Assembly (NCBI GenBank): GCA_036971715.1 | Contig: JAVHJL010000001.1 | Location: forward strand, 434,001 to 498,000 | Length of the DNA: 64,000 nucleotides | Origin: Arthrobotrys musiformis | Lineage: Eukaryota > Ascomycota > Orbiliomycetes > Orbiliales > Orbiliaceae | Direction: 5' to 3' | Part shown: one piece after another, positions 19,941 through 32,395 of the stretch | Layout of the letters: each line of letters opens with the position of its first letter | Position numbering within the stretch: the stretch's first letter is position 1 | The notes under the pieces: generated by a model | What the model was told of the DNA's origin: nothing | The model's input: only the letters and a program-made list of their open reading frames with translations | Databases searched by the model: none | Made by a program: the position numbers and the translations under genes

Positions 19941-22900
19941 TTAACGTCGGCCGCGAACGCTACCGGGTTTACGGCTGACTGGGGCCTTGATCTGACGCCC
20001 GTGTGCGTTCGTGGCTGGGGGTTGGAATCCAAACATATTTCCCGCGTCACCTCCGAAGCTGGCTGCAGGATTGGAGGTAGCGGCATTCGAAGCACCAAAA
20101 ATTGGAGCGGTTGTAGTGGTGGCAGGGGCGGCTGCGGCACTCGACGCACCAAAGGAGAAGGAAGGAGCAGCATCTGTGTTGCCACCGAAGCTGAAGGCGC
20201 TGTTGAAAGAGGTAGATGTCTGCTTTGGCAAATCGGATCCGAATTGAACTGGCTGGGTCGTTGCAGTAGATCCAAAGGTGAAAGAGGCGCTCGAGGTAGT
20301 AGTATTGGCAGTACCGAAAGCTGGGGCCGCAGTTGCTTCACCGAAATTAAAGGCAGCGGGTGCGGTGAAGGATGGGGCAGCGGTGGGACCAGAAGTTGCG
20401 CCGAACAGACCAGTAGTGACAGGGGCGTTGGTGGTGGCACCGAATATAACTGGGGCGGTTGGCGCTGCGGTCGAGGTACCAAATATGGATGGAGCAGCTG
20501 TAGATGGTCCAAAATTGACTTTGTTTGAAGTCCCGGCGCTGACTGCATCCGCAAGGCTCGGAACCGTCGTAGCACCGAAAATACCGGTGGTAGGAGCGCT
20601 TCCAGCGGCCTTTCCGCCAAAGGCGAAGATATCAGCCGCCTTCTCAACAGGCTTACCCAAACCGAAGTTAACGGGTGGGGCAGCAGCTGGAGTGGTGCTG
20701 GGGCCTCCAAAATTGAACAGTTCCGGGGCCTTCTCCACAGGTTTGTTGCCGCCAAACAGGAAAGGTTCAGCAGCAGGCTTCGAGACGTCCTTGTTGTTAC
20801 CAAAAACGAACGGGTCCTCAGCCTTCTTCGGGGCTGGCTTGGTATTGCTGGCAAAGGTAAACATGTTATCAGATGGCTTGTCAGCAGTCGTCGTCGAGAC
20901 ACCGAATATGGATGGCGCCGCCGTGGCAGCTCCGAAGTTGAATGTGGCGTTGCCGCCAGCAAAAGGGTTGCTCGTTGGACCCCCTAGAGCGAAGGACTTG
21001 TTGGTGTTATCGGCACCGAAATTTGGTTTGGACATAGCCCCGAACTCGAAAGAGGCCGGGACTGTTGGCTTGAATGTTTCTGCCATGGTGGTCGATGCGT
21101 TGGTGACAAAGCCAAATTCCTTGGGGCTCCGGATCTTCTTGGCCGATTGAGGAGTGTTATCGATTTCCATGCTCGAACCCTCGTCCAAGCTCATCTCATT
21201 TCTAAGAGATGGCTTGACGGAAGCGAACATGCCGGCCTCAGCAGGCGTGATGGCAGAAGGGGTGGCAGGAGCCGCAGTGATCGGGGCAGAGGGGAGGAGC
21301 GATTGGGCCTTCGAAAGCTCGCCGGCCGAACCTAGTCTTGGCAACGTAGCGCCATTAACGATAGGTCGGAAGACATCGTCCGTACCGGCGGCTTGGTTCC
21401 CGCTTCCTTGTTCCTTGGGATCTTCGACGACAGTAAACCCAGAACCTTGTGGGCAGTTAGTAAAAGATACCAAAGGGAGGTCGTTCAAACACAACATACC
21501 TTTCTGGGACTGAACAGGATCGAACAATCCAGTCAGACGAGCCTTGGCTTTGGAGCCAGGCGCGTTCTGGTCCTCTTTCCCACTATTTTCATCTTCGTTC
21601 GAGAGTGGAGGGGATGGGAGGGCGCCGGGGCGGGATGACTTGGTAGGAGAACCGACGGCTCCACTAGGAACAGCCTCGAAGGGGTTGAACCTAGGGAACT
21701 CGCCGGTGATCTCCGTGCCCTTGAGTGGGGACTTGGTTGGCGAGTTGCTGCTCGAACGTCGTCTCTTTTTCAACGCACCCGGGATCTCTTGGGATCGGGT
21801 CAGCTCGGCCCTCAATTGGGCGAGCCTTTCTTCCTCCCTCTTCAAGGCTGCCTCCCTCTCGTCCATCTCTCGTGCGCGTTGTTGCATTCTGGCGGTCTCT
21901 TCGAAAGTGCTATCCGGGCCCCATCTCGCAGCTTCTTCATCAGTGGCGGCTCGGAACCTTGGGCCCTTAACCTTATCTTTCGTAGCTGCCATGATGCGAT
22001 ACATGCGGATACGCTCGGCGTCGGTCTTGGGGGAGCTATAGTTATCATGGAAAGCGGCCCGGAGGTCTGGAAGGGCTTCAACCTCGGGAGTTGGGAGATT
22101 TGGATACATGCGCTTGAACTCCGCAACTTCCTCTTCGAGACGTGCACGTTCGTCGTCTTCGTCGATAGCTTGGTCGGAGGGAACCCACTCGAGATCGCGG
22201 AGGATACCATCTTGGCTCCAGACTGCAAAGTCTTGGTATGACCCATTAGATCTGAGGATACGGACGCGCTTAGGACCACGAGTTTGTTCCAATTCGGTTT
22301 CCCATGAGCCTCGGCCCTTTGGAAGTCTCCCATCAATGATATCCAATTCGTAAAAAACACCCGATTCTTCAGAGTCCTCTTCCCAAGCGGAAAAGGTTCC
22401 TGTGCCCTCACGTTGTCGCCACTCACGAGGAACATCAACTAAAGACTTTTGGTACGAAGCGTAGATGGGATCGGAAGATCCTTTACCAACAGTCTTCGGT
22501 TTGGTGAAAGTATTTGGGACTGCAACACGTTTGCGTGGGCCGACTCCGGTTTGACCGGTCGTAATCGAACCTCCATCAGCCGACTTAATCTTCTTACTAG
22601 CATGTGTATCAGCTGGCGATGTGGTACGGGACGCATCTGAATCTTCTTGGTCAAAGAGTCTGAGTGTGTGGCCTGGTGCAAAGGTGACCTTCTTAGGCTG
22701 GACCTTTGGTTTTTGTTCATCTTGGGCAGCGGGTCTTGCCAGTCGTTTTCCTTGGTATCCCTGACGGCCCCTTCCGCTACGGAAATTATCCTCGTCAGAA
22801 AGATCCATCTCTTCGTTGATCCAACCCTTCTTGGTAGTGCCAGACTTAACCTCCCGATTATGGCGCAGACGGTGGTTCTTGTGGACTTCGGGGTCGTATT

Positions 22901-25041
22901 GTTGGGCCTGAGGTCGTTCCGGGCTGAGACTTGCTCTACGGTTTTGACGATGTTTATCAGCTGCACGAGGGGCAGGCTCTTCAATCTTTCGGGGAGGGTT
23001 GTTGTTGCGGATAACTTGGACTCTGCGGAACTCATCCCAGTTCATCTCGGAACGCTTGCGGTTCAAGTCGAAATGAGAATAAACCTTGGCCAAATAACGA
23101 TCGCGTTTGTTGACCTCCTGGATGACTTTCCAGAACCAGTGGTCGCGGCGGCTAACCATCCTTTTATAAGTGAGTCGGGTTTTAGCATTAGCCTCAAGCA
23201 GGTGTCGATTGCCAGGCAATCTGACGGAGGGAAGGAGCTGCCACAGCTGCCGGAATCTCGGGTCGTCTCTAGAGACCTCGAATTCCTCTTCCGGGAGCTC
23301 GATATCAACTGCTGGGAGTGGCTGGTCGGATGGGGTATGGAAGACAAGGTCGTAAATGGTTTGCTTCTTGAACTCCTTTCGAACTGCAGAGAAATCACCA
23401 TTCTTCTTCATGTTTTCACGCTCTTCCTCAGAAAACTCACGAGGTTGATACGATGGTGCTGGCTCGATATGACCTTCTGGAATGTATACTTTTGGAAGGG
23501 CAGAGATGGCGGCCTCGCCAATAGGCTTACGGCCCCAAACGGGTTCGAAAGAGATTTCGCAGACGATGTTCTGACGCTTGAGAAAGCCGCGGTCAGAAAG
23601 GATCTCGGCGAGACGAACAATCTTGTCGGAATGGTCGACGTCACCCAAAAGATCAAAGTCGTCCGAGAGTTTCGGGAGACGCTGGAAAACGGAGACCTGG
23701 TTACGGAAGAAGGATGGCTTCCATCCTGTGTAGGAAATAAGGAAGGCAAGCTTTTCGGCATCCTTGCTTGGGTCGGATTTGAAATTTTCCTGGAACTCGT
23801 CTTTAAAGCCATTCTCGCTTCGCTTGGACTGGAGGTAGGGATGGTCTCGCTCTCGAGTGGGCTTCGATGTCGTATTCTTAGGTGCCTTCCCGCGTTTGAC
23901 ATCCTCGGTCTTACGAGTGATGGTGTGTGCGGGACCCGTCCTCTTAAGTTCTTCGGTCCAAGAGCTAGAAACTTGAGGAGCTTGAGGAGAAACCCTCTGT
24001 AGTGAGTTTCCGAGTTCTCTAACCTCAGCAGCACGTTCAGCCTCTTTTCTAGCCTCCTCAGCTTCTCGCTCTTGATTCTGGTAGTATGACAGGGCTCTCT
24101 CGCGATATCTCCTGTCTTGCTCTTCGTGGAGACTACCATCGGTCAATGAAGTTCTGATAGGTTGGGAGGGAGCAGTATCCCATCCCATATACCTCCTTGT
24201 AGACCGGGATACATAGGAGAAGAATGATACAGTGGCGGCGCCTCCAACACGTCCGACGACTCCGCCGACGGTGGCCAAGGTCCCGACGGTGCCTGTTGTC
24301 AAACGGAGCAGGCCACGTACAAGCCAACCCTGATGCAGAGCATGTATGTTAGCACAAGTTTATCACAATACTATATCATCAAAAGCTTCGTAGACGCGAC
24401 CGATGCACAGGGTAGACATGGTGGGGCACAAGATATTCAGAAAAAGCATAAACGCGTTAAGTGATGTATTTTTCGCCCAAAAGGGAGGGGGATCTTTCGG
24501 TGCTAATTTCCTGCAGGGACAGGGCAGAGCAGCGCGTAGCGGGAACTTCCAGTGTTTTGGGGCAGCGGACGAAAGGGGCAGGGCAACGCAACGCAGCTCA
24601 GCTCAGCGCAACACGGCACAACGCAATGCAATACGAAGCACGCAACACAACACAGACACACAGACCAAATCCAATGCAGCCCGGAAAAACCGAACGGACA
24701 AAGGAAGAAGGAATGGCGGCAGGTCTGGCTGACACAAGGCGAAGCGAGAAAAACCCACGCGAAGCCCGCACAGCAAATGCAGGAATGACATCCAGGGAAT
24801 TCAGGAAAAGTACCAGGAAGAGGAAGGGAAAAGAAAGAAAGGAAGGAAGGGGGGAGAATATGAGACTTACGTTATTGTTGTGGATAGACTGGGGGGTGGT
24901 ATAGGGACTAGAAACAAGGTGCTTAATCAAGGTGTTCTGTGGTCTCCTTCGTATCGGGCCGGGAGTCGACCCAGCTGTGGCCTCCAGAGGAGTAGCAGTA
25001 GTATTGCCCCTACGCGAGGGAGTCCTCATACTCGACGACAT
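19941..25041 (-). CDS. FG-repeat nucleoporin (Nup1/NUP153/POM121-like)
   Basis: This nuclear-basket type nucleoporin probably tethers to the nuclear membrane and binds importins through FG repeats. Exons on the minus strand are 25041-24871, 24329-21500 and 21445-19941 (1501 residues). The short intron 21499-21446 is 54 nt and in frame; its GTATGT donor and TACTAAC branch site show it is an intron. The basic N-terminus (MSSSMRTPSRRGNTT) is followed by a probable amphipathic or membrane-binding stretch, GWLVRGLLRLTTGTVGTLAT. Then come a charged middle region, a coiled coil (about 800-870), and a C-terminal third full of FG motifs (FNFG, SIFG, FAFGG, FSFG). The end, GRQIKAPVSRKPGSVRGRR, matches the basic tail of Nup1-type proteins. 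The orthologue assignment within this group is uncertain. Confidence 0.88.
24330..24870 (-). other. Unusually long 5' intron of the nucleoporin gene
   Basis: The intron is 541 nt, while the others in this window are mostly 50-125 nt. The donor is GTAAGT and the acceptor CATCAG. The interior has repeated GCAAC, CAACAC and CAGCTCAG units on the plus strand (about 24585-24660). It may hold a regulatory element; nothing coding is supported. Confidence 0.7.
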
Positions 25042-27998
25042 CGTGATGTCTGTCGGATTGGTCGGTAAGAGGGATGAATGGTGTGTTGTTTGTTGTTTGT
25101 TTGGTATGGTCCAAGCCGACAAAGGAAAAGGAGGTAAAGGTGATGATGATGGTGGTGATGATTAGGAAGAGGATGTACTCATTCGAAGGAGGTAAGGAAA
25201 TAAGAGGAGTAATATAATAGTACAAAGAGATGGTGATGAGGGTAAAAGAGTACTCTGATATTGATTATAAGAAGAAGAGGTAGGCGATGGGGTGATGAGG
25301 TCGTTGGAGACGAGATGTTGTTGCTAGAGGACCCCAGCAACGGGAAACCAGTTCGAGTTTTTTGAGTTGAGTTGTTGCAGTTCAGTTTCAATATACTACA
25401 TGCAATACACCAACCAACAGAGAACAGAAGATGACAGAACTCCCAACCGCGGAGGAGGAGGAGCAATGGTCTTATTCTCAAGTCGTGATACAAACGTGAT
25501 GACAATAATATTCGTGATGACGATGGTGAAGCTGATGAGGTTGATGGTAAGAGGGAGGTAAGGTGATGGTGATGATGAAGATGGTGGTTGAGGGAAGGAA
25601 TGAAGTCAAAGAGAGTGAAGTAAAAGTGGGCGTAAACAAAAAGAGTGCAACGAAATTATGAGAAAATTTCTACGTCGCTGGTGACGGAGCAGCAGACAGC
25701 AACGGACGGTCGCAGTGGCAACACGGGTCCTGGACAGGTTCCAAAGCAACGAATGTTTAATCCGATGCCTTTTTTTGTCTGGGTGATGAAGCTGTCGATG
25801 CCTACCTTATCACCACGGCGATGTGATGTTTGATAGGACGATAGCTGGTGGGACGAGAAAGTGTTGGAGAGGATGAGGTGAGGTTGTTGCGAAATCTATC
25901 GGCCGAAGGAGAGGAGAAGCTGAGATTAAAAGGATGGGAAATTCAAAAGTGGGCGGTCGCTCCCTTAAGCTGGGCTGCCGAACCACAGCCCGTCCAGCCA
26001 GCCAGATTATTTCCTGCATTGCCGTTTTGGGAAGTCTTCCACGGCAAACACCCCGGCACAACGCGTTGTGGTATTATGCATTTCGCGTGTTGCCCTTTTC
26101 CACTGCCATGGGATCTGAGCCAGCCCCTTTATTTCCCTCGCACATTGGTCATAGACGCCCTTCTTCAGCTTCACCGCGATACCTCCTCGCCCTTCCCCCC
26201 CAAAAAGCCCGCCATGGCCCTTCCCCCAAAACTGGGCCAAAACACCCCCTACATCCCTCCCGTCCAATCATATCCTTCCTCTCTTTCACTCCCTTTGCCT
26301 GCATCGAACTTCCCTTTGCTTTTGTAAGCTCTCGTCTCCGCACGCCTTCGTGATTCCACCTTTTCCACCTCGCCCCGGGTGCCCTCCGCTTTGAGTAATT
26401 TCTCCCCCTTGTTACGGTCTGTCCAATCAAAAAATTTGCTGTTGGTGACTAGATCCTGCGCGTCCAACTCCCGGATCCTGCTGCCTCGTTCTACCATCCA
26501 CTAACATCCGGCGCTCACAAGCGTTTTTTTTTTTTCCTCACAGGCGAGTTTTCCAGGTGAGAACATGGGACTTTTTGCCCCAATCGACGAATTACTACTC
26601 CGTAACTCATATGCACTCTTTCTGTGTCACCAAAAGCCTGCTTTTTCTCTGCCTGCGTTTTTTTCTCCCCGCGAGGTGTGATTCCCTGGTACTTGCATTT
26701 ACATGTGTCATATGAGTGTTACAGTCACCAGGCGTTTTATACTACAAGTACCATGTAATAGCCCCCCAAAAAGTCGTTTCCTGTACAGACTTGTACGCGC
26801 CCTGTCAGAATTTCAGACCAAAAAAACTCGTTTTTTTGGCACCGAGCTCTCACGAAGCGTGAGATGACACGTTCCCGTCACAATCGCGCCGTTGTCGTGT
26901 CGTCCATATGGCAAGAAAGAGAAATACCACGCCATATCAATCAAGAATCTCCATTTCTGGAGTGTAAATTACTTTTCTGCAAGGTCGTTGTCATACCTGT
27001 TCACCAGAAGGAAGACCGGGAATTTCACAAAAAATAATGATCAGATGAACCACGAACAGCAGCAAGGTCGTGAGGTGTCCGTTGGGTTGGAATGTCGAAC
27101 CTGGAATGCGGTTATTTCCCCTCTCTTCCGTCGGAATGACGAGAGGAGCTGCGCCTCTATCGATAGCTCTCACCAGCCACACCCACTAGCCACATATCTC
27201 AACACAGAAACTCCACCACATGCCACATGCCCACATCCATGATATCCATAGCCAAAGGGCATATGACCACGATATGAGACCCCGTAGATAGCTTAGAAAT
27301 CAATTACGTACTCCGAATTCCAAATAAGACTTCGCACTTCGGAAGTTCTCTACCCGGTGTGCCCCTTCAAGTCGAATCCAGGCACATCCATCCCACCAAA
27401 AACGGTAAATCAAAACCCAACATCACATAACTTCCCCTCCAACACCTCGACGACACAACCGTCGACAGTTCGATTCGAATACATAAAATTCATGAACGCT
27501 CTGACCAAACCCCCACTCTATTTCCATCTTAATCTAAGTAGTTAGACAGGCAGGTAGCCCATAATGTAAACCTCACTCCACACCCTAAAATACAGCATAA
27601 TTTCACAGACCAAGCCCCCAGCAAAACGTTAAACCCACCCCCTCACCCACCCCTCCGAAAAGTCTCCTTTCGTCTCTCTGCTGATAAATACGCCTCCTAC
27701 ATTCCCTCACCCCTTCTACGATCCATTGCCTAGTACTCTACACAATCTCGTCCGAGAAATCTAGATTTCTGGGGTGCGTACGCGGCGAGGAATGTGTATA
27801 TAAACCCTCCCTCGTAACCTCCTAAAATCCAACAGTATCTCTATCCGTCTCGATTCTTTATATACATATTTGAGTATATACATGACCAGCATTAGTGCCA
27901 CCTGTCCATACTTCCCACCAGGCAATATCTTTACTTTCTATAACCACTCTTTCAAATATAATTCTATAGTCCCACCGGTAGACTTCTGTCCAGCCACT
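25042..27998. other. Long divergent spacer between the nucleoporin and methyltransferase genes
   Basis: Almost 3 kb. Next to the nucleoporin start it contains GAT/GGT trinucleotide-rich DNA (25140-25620). At 25848-26500 a GC-richer segment has overlapping open frames on both strands, none recognisable. Pyrimidine tracts and an A/T-rich leader with TATATA precede the methyltransferase. No gene is supported. Confidence 0.5.
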
Positions 27999-29071
27999 AT
28001 GCCGACTCCACTCTCAGAGCAAGGAAACGACGAATTCTGGAGGTAACTACCATTCTTTCCAATATTTTTATATTCATACATACTAAAGTTTCATATAATA
28101 TAAAAGAACAGCAACGTCAGGATACGACTCCCTCGACTGGCAAAAGAAACTAACCTCCCAAATAAAAACCTTCATCCAATCCCAAACCTCCCTCCTCTCC
28201 CTCTCCTCCCCTCCCAAAACCAACATAAAACTCCTAGACTACGCCTGCGGCCCGGGCATCGTCTCACTCGTACGTACTCCCCAAAACCTCATTAAAACAT
28301 TAAACCCCCATTTACCAACAGTAAACGTATAAACAGTCACTCCTACCATATACAACCAAAATCCTAGCACTAGACGTAAACCCCCAACAAGTAACAGAAT
28401 ACAACCGCCGCTCCCTCGGCTCCTCCTACCCCCCATCCCTAATCAACGCCCAAACCGGCGATTTATTCCCCCAAAACCCCTCCGACGTCCCCGCACACCT
28501 CAACACAGACGACTACCACAACTTCGACTACGCCATCTGCTCCGCCGCCCTCCACCACGTCGATAATCCCGCTCTGGGCGTCCAACGTCTCGCCGAGCGT
28601 GTAAAACCTGGTTCGGGGAGGGTGGTAATCATCGAATTCCTCCAACGGGATCTAACCGCCCTCGCCGAAGCCGGCGGCGTAATCAGCCCCGCCGAGAAAA
28701 GCAGTGAAGAAGAAAGACTCAAGATGAACGCGGAGTATAGAGTCCACAGCCACGATAACGCCCATATGAAGGATTTTCAAAAGGATTTCTTGGAGCAAGG
28801 GAAACATACGGGGATTTATCACGAACAACATGGTCATGGTCACTCGCATGAACATGCACACGGCCATTCGCATGGGCATTCACACGATCATAGTGGAGAA
28901 GGGAAGAAGCATAGACACGGACCACATGGTTTCACAACCGAGCAGATGGAGAAGTGGTTCACTGACGCGGGATTAACTGATGTCAAGAGCGTGATTTTTG
29001 AGGAGAAGTTGGAAATTATGGGCTTCGGAGGGTTCGAGGGGTTTATGACCGTTGGTGTTAGGAAGGAGTGA
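27999..29071 (+). CDS. Class I SAM-dependent methyltransferase with His-rich insert
   Basis: A Rossmann-fold methyltransferase; the substrate is unknown. Exons 27999-28042, 28107-28269 and 28337-29071 give 313 residues. Motif I is KLLDYACGPGIVS (about residues 56-68, SAM binding), motif II region KILALDVNPQQV, motif IV region FDYAICSAALHHV and motif V region KPGSGRVVIIEFL. The usual fold then resumes at the C-terminus (MEKWFTDAGLTDVKSV, then FMTVGVRKE). Between them, at about residues 231-266, lies an inserted histidine-rich run of alternating His and small or acidic residues (12 His in the first 24), likely metal-binding. The first intron acceptor (ATAAAAG at 28106) was chosen because it keeps the methyltransferase frame (WRTATSGYDSLDW). 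Confidence 0.85.
28828..28930 (+). repeat. Histidine-codon-rich low-complexity segment
   Basis: Repeated CAT/CAC codons alternate with GGT/TCG/GAA-type codons inside the methyltransferase exon. It encodes an HGHSHEHAHGHSHGH-type stretch similar to the His-rich loops of metal transporters. Confidence 0.85.
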
Positions 29072-30161
29072 CTCCTTGGGCGGTTATAGTGTGTTTTAAA
29101 CTTAAGTTTTGTCCATTGGTTCAATTGTTTGTTCTAAAATACATCACAAAGCGAATCTATTTTCGAAATATGTTGCGCGATATTGATAAGTTCGTTACGT
29201 ATTTACCCAGGCTTGCAAGTTATAATATATACCTTCATCCACCCAAGCACTTCTATAGATCTAGATCTACGTTTACATAATTATATAATTATGTCGCAAA
29301 AAAAGAAAGAAAGAAAGAAAGAAGTATATTAAGTCCACTTGCGGCCCCGGTACCATGGTACGTACCAATTGCAAAAAGGGCACACTGGCTAGAGGCAAAA
29401 GGATAGGAGACACTTATAAAGTACTTAAAAGTCATTCGCGGACATAGTGCTTGTACCAAGATCCAGACCATATAATTCTAAAGTAACGAACCATACATAT
29501 GTAGTTCTAGCTGGTCTCGTAGACGTCATAAAGGGATGCCTTAAGCTCGGTTCTAGCCTCGACGAGGCCGTAATCTGGCCCTGGAACTAAAAGTATAGTT
29601 AAACCCTGACCCACACGCAATACTAACACCTTCCACATCCACAAATTTATATCGGGGTTCCACCGAGAAGCTTACCGAGAGCCTGCAGCCGGTGTACCCC
29701 GGCTTATCATTTCTATCGACGATATCTTCAAAATTACGTATCCCATTAATCAACCTCTAACGATAGCTTTCCCCGCAACATCGCCGAATACAATTCGGTC
29801 AGGGATAGTCGACACCATATGACTAATACAAAGTGACATCGACCTTACCGACCTACCGGTTCCGATACTGATTCCCAAATGTCACCTGTCATAAAACCGT
29901 CTATAAAGCCCTAGGAAAATTCAAGACAAGATGTAGACAGACAACCATCTCGAAACTCCAATTGCAGCATTCTTTAGCCTTGCCTAGCGTTCGGCCAAGG
30001 ACGGAAGACCCGGATTCAACTTAGGCCGATAGAAAACTTGAGACCCTCCTATCGTACCCTATCAGATCGCTACAGTACGGTACCACATTCCAAGAAACTT
30101 GCCTGTCGTCACAAGATCTGACTCATCCATCACAAGGTCGACAAGTGCACCCAAAACGAAA
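29072..30161. other. Spacer between the methyltransferase and GNAT genes
   Basis: No gene is supported. The region includes an AAAG microsatellite at 29297-29324. Open frames on the minus strand (29289-29753) are short and unrecognised. Confidence 0.5.
29297..29324. repeat. (AAAG)n microsatellite
   Basis: A short A-run is followed by about five uninterrupted AAAG units. Confidence 0.9.
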
Positions 30162-30842
30162 ATGCAACAACCCAACACACCCCCTCCAACCTACCACATC
30201 ATCCCTGCCACCCCCTCCCACATCCCCCAAATCACCGCCATAGTAAACCACTACGTCCTCACTACAATTGTAAACAAATCCTACCGTCCCATCCCAGAAT
30301 CTCACTACACCAACATCCTAACCTCCAACTCCCACCGGAACCTCCCTTTCCTCGTCGCCATCACTCCTCAGAAAACCGACGACGGTAATATCGAAAATGA
30401 CGAGGTAATAGGATTCACCACCGTAACTCCTTGGTTCCCTTCAAAACTTGGATATGCCTATACCCTCGAAGTATCGCTCTACATCTCCCCTACCCACCGC
30501 GGCGGCGGCACCGGCACCGCACTTCTGACAACATTAATAACCCATTTGGAAAACAATGAATACTTCACCTTCTCAGAAGGCGGGGCAAATCCGTCTTCAG
30601 GTATAGTACTTAAGGGGACAGAAGGTATTGGCATTCCGGTAAGGTGTACGCAGTTGCTAGCGTTGATGGCTATAGACGAAAACACAGCGTTGGACGAAAG
30701 GGTTCGCAAGTTTTATGAGCGGGAAGGGTTCGAGTTGATGGGTGTGATGAGAGGGGTTGGATGGAAGTTCGGGAAGAGGAGGGATGTGAGGATTTTAGCG
30801 AAGGAGTTGAATGCGGGGTATGTGCCGGAGATGATTGAGTAG
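30162..30842 (+). CDS. GNAT-family N-acetyltransferase
   Basis: Transfers acetyl from acetyl-CoA to an amine; the substrate is unknown, and the layout recalls phosphinothricin-acetyltransferase-like GNATs. It is 226 residues from the first in-frame ATG at 30162; the longer open frame starts with TTG. HIIPATPSHIPQITAIVNHY is the beta1-alpha1 start. SLYISPTHRGGGTGTALL is the acetyl-CoA pyrophosphate-binding motif A (RGGGTG). LLALMAIDENTAL followed by RKFYEREGFELMGVM is the usual C-terminal GNAT block. An insertion of about 30 residues between motif A and that block (FTFSEGGANPSSG onward) is unusual. No intron. Confidence 0.85.
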   Translation: MQQPNTPPPTYHIIPATPSHIPQITAIVNHYVLTTIVNKSYRPIPESHYTNILTSNSHRNLPFLVAITPQKTDDGNIENDEVIGFTTVTPWFPSKLGYAYTLEVSLYISPTHRGGGTGTALLTTLITHLENNEYFTFSEGGANPSSGIVLKGTEGIGIPVRCTQLLALMAIDENTALDERVRKFYEREGFELMGVMRGVGWKFGKRRDVRILAKELNAGYVPEMIE

Positions 30843-32395
30843 GTGGGTTTATTATAGGTTTATTTTGAGTTTTTGTTTTGCTTAGAGCTGCTCAAGATCT
30901 AGGTGAATTTGATTTATTATAGATTTTTTTTTTGGAGCGAATAAATAGGATAAATATACATCCCGACGTCTGATCTATGTACATTTCTATTCGATACGTA
31001 TACCGTCCGTATGTACTAGCCGGCGCAGCGCGGTGTGAAGTCGATGTCATAGAACTTATCACCATCTCGCACCATTTTATAATCTTAACCTACGACTGCA
31101 TACATGTCCCCCAGCCCACATTATACTCCGTAAATCATCGATCCTAGGAATATTAGAGCTGAACCTCATAATCCGCTTTGCTTGTCTGAAGGTTGAGTTA
31201 ACTCCCCTGTACGTACCATATGTCCTGCTTATTCGTTTTGTATTTACATACTTATTGGTTTTGTATGTACATATTCCTCGCTGGGATCCAAACCCTGGGA
31301 TTCCAGATCTAGGCACAAGGGGGTCTCCACCCGATCCAGACTTCTAGAATTTAACCAAAATCCAAACTTCATATGTGATCTTGCACAAGCCCAGAAGATC
31401 TTAGATATAAAGACGTCGCAACGCTCGATTATCTTCTCGACTGGATTCTTCGTGATGCTGCATCTAACGTCTTCAAGCGTCCTTCTATGTCCACCTCTCA
31501 AAAGCCTGTTTAGACCGTTGTTTATATATATATATATATATATATTATTCGCGCGCAGTGACCGTTAAATTCTGATGGCTCATGGCTCATAACCTGTAGG
31601 ATCCTTCGATCCCTGCGTTGCAATTTTATTGAGCGGCTTCAAATAAATTGTGGAATCTGTGTTGTTTCACATTCTGGAATTCGTAACTTATGAAGTTCTA
31701 ATTCCATGGCTAAGGTTTTTCCAATATAATAAAAGGTTCTGAAGTGCGGAGGGAGTAATGAACACATGAAGTCACGTACCTGGCGCCTCAAAGTAGTTGT
31801 GGGCCAACATGACAATCCTTCCGATATCTCCTCTTGGAAACGGACATATGATTGCCGTAGTGTGTTTCTTAGACTATACTAGTGCAATTCTGGCGTGTAT
31901 ATATTGGTGTACTATTTCCATGTTACTGGTCCGTTGCTGGCGATCCCCAATTTATATCCGCATAAGGACACCCTCGGTCGAGTCGTTCCATGTGGAGCGG
32001 CTTTTCTTCCTCGTTACCTGTCGATATCATATATAGGTATATCAACAAAATATAAATTTGTATTTGCAATTATACATATAGGCGGTGTAATCTATTATAA
32101 TTAAGGTAGACGGGACGTATTTTTCATAGTGCCTCCGCTCGTTGACTTCCATATCGTAAATTCCCAGGCTTCGGTTTCTAGGTGTTCGTCGTATGTAATT
32201 GCAGTAAGCTCCTCCTCGGCGTCTCTAGAGCTAACTCCTCATTCTCAGGCTCTGCTACCATTGCAAGCTAGCCAGGCTTTTTTCTTTTTGCTCAAGTCTT
32301 CTTCCGCGGTATGGCTGTAGTAGCCTGTATCCCCGATCATCTCCCTCGGCTGTGTCGTCTTCCTAGATGAATTCAGCGTCGTTTGCTCCCCAAAG
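30843..32395. other. Gene-poor AT-rich stretch
   Basis: No supported gene. It contains a (TA)n microsatellite at about 31523-31546. Open frames are short, often begin with non-ATG codons, and resemble nothing. Confidence 0.5.
31523..31546. repeat. (TA)n microsatellite
   Basis: About twelve uninterrupted TA units. Confidence 0.9.

Noticed and set aside
19827..24002. Long plus-strand open frames (up to 451 codons) opposite the nucleoporin gene
   Set aside because: They are antisense shadows of a low-complexity, stop-poor coding sequence; their content is repetitive and the minus-strand reading has FG repeats and Nup1-type ends.
25848..26353. Overlapping plus-strand open frames of 159 and 139 codons
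   Set aside because: They overlap each other and minus-strand frames, have Pro/Ser/Phe-rich composition from pyrimidine-rich DNA, and resemble no protein.
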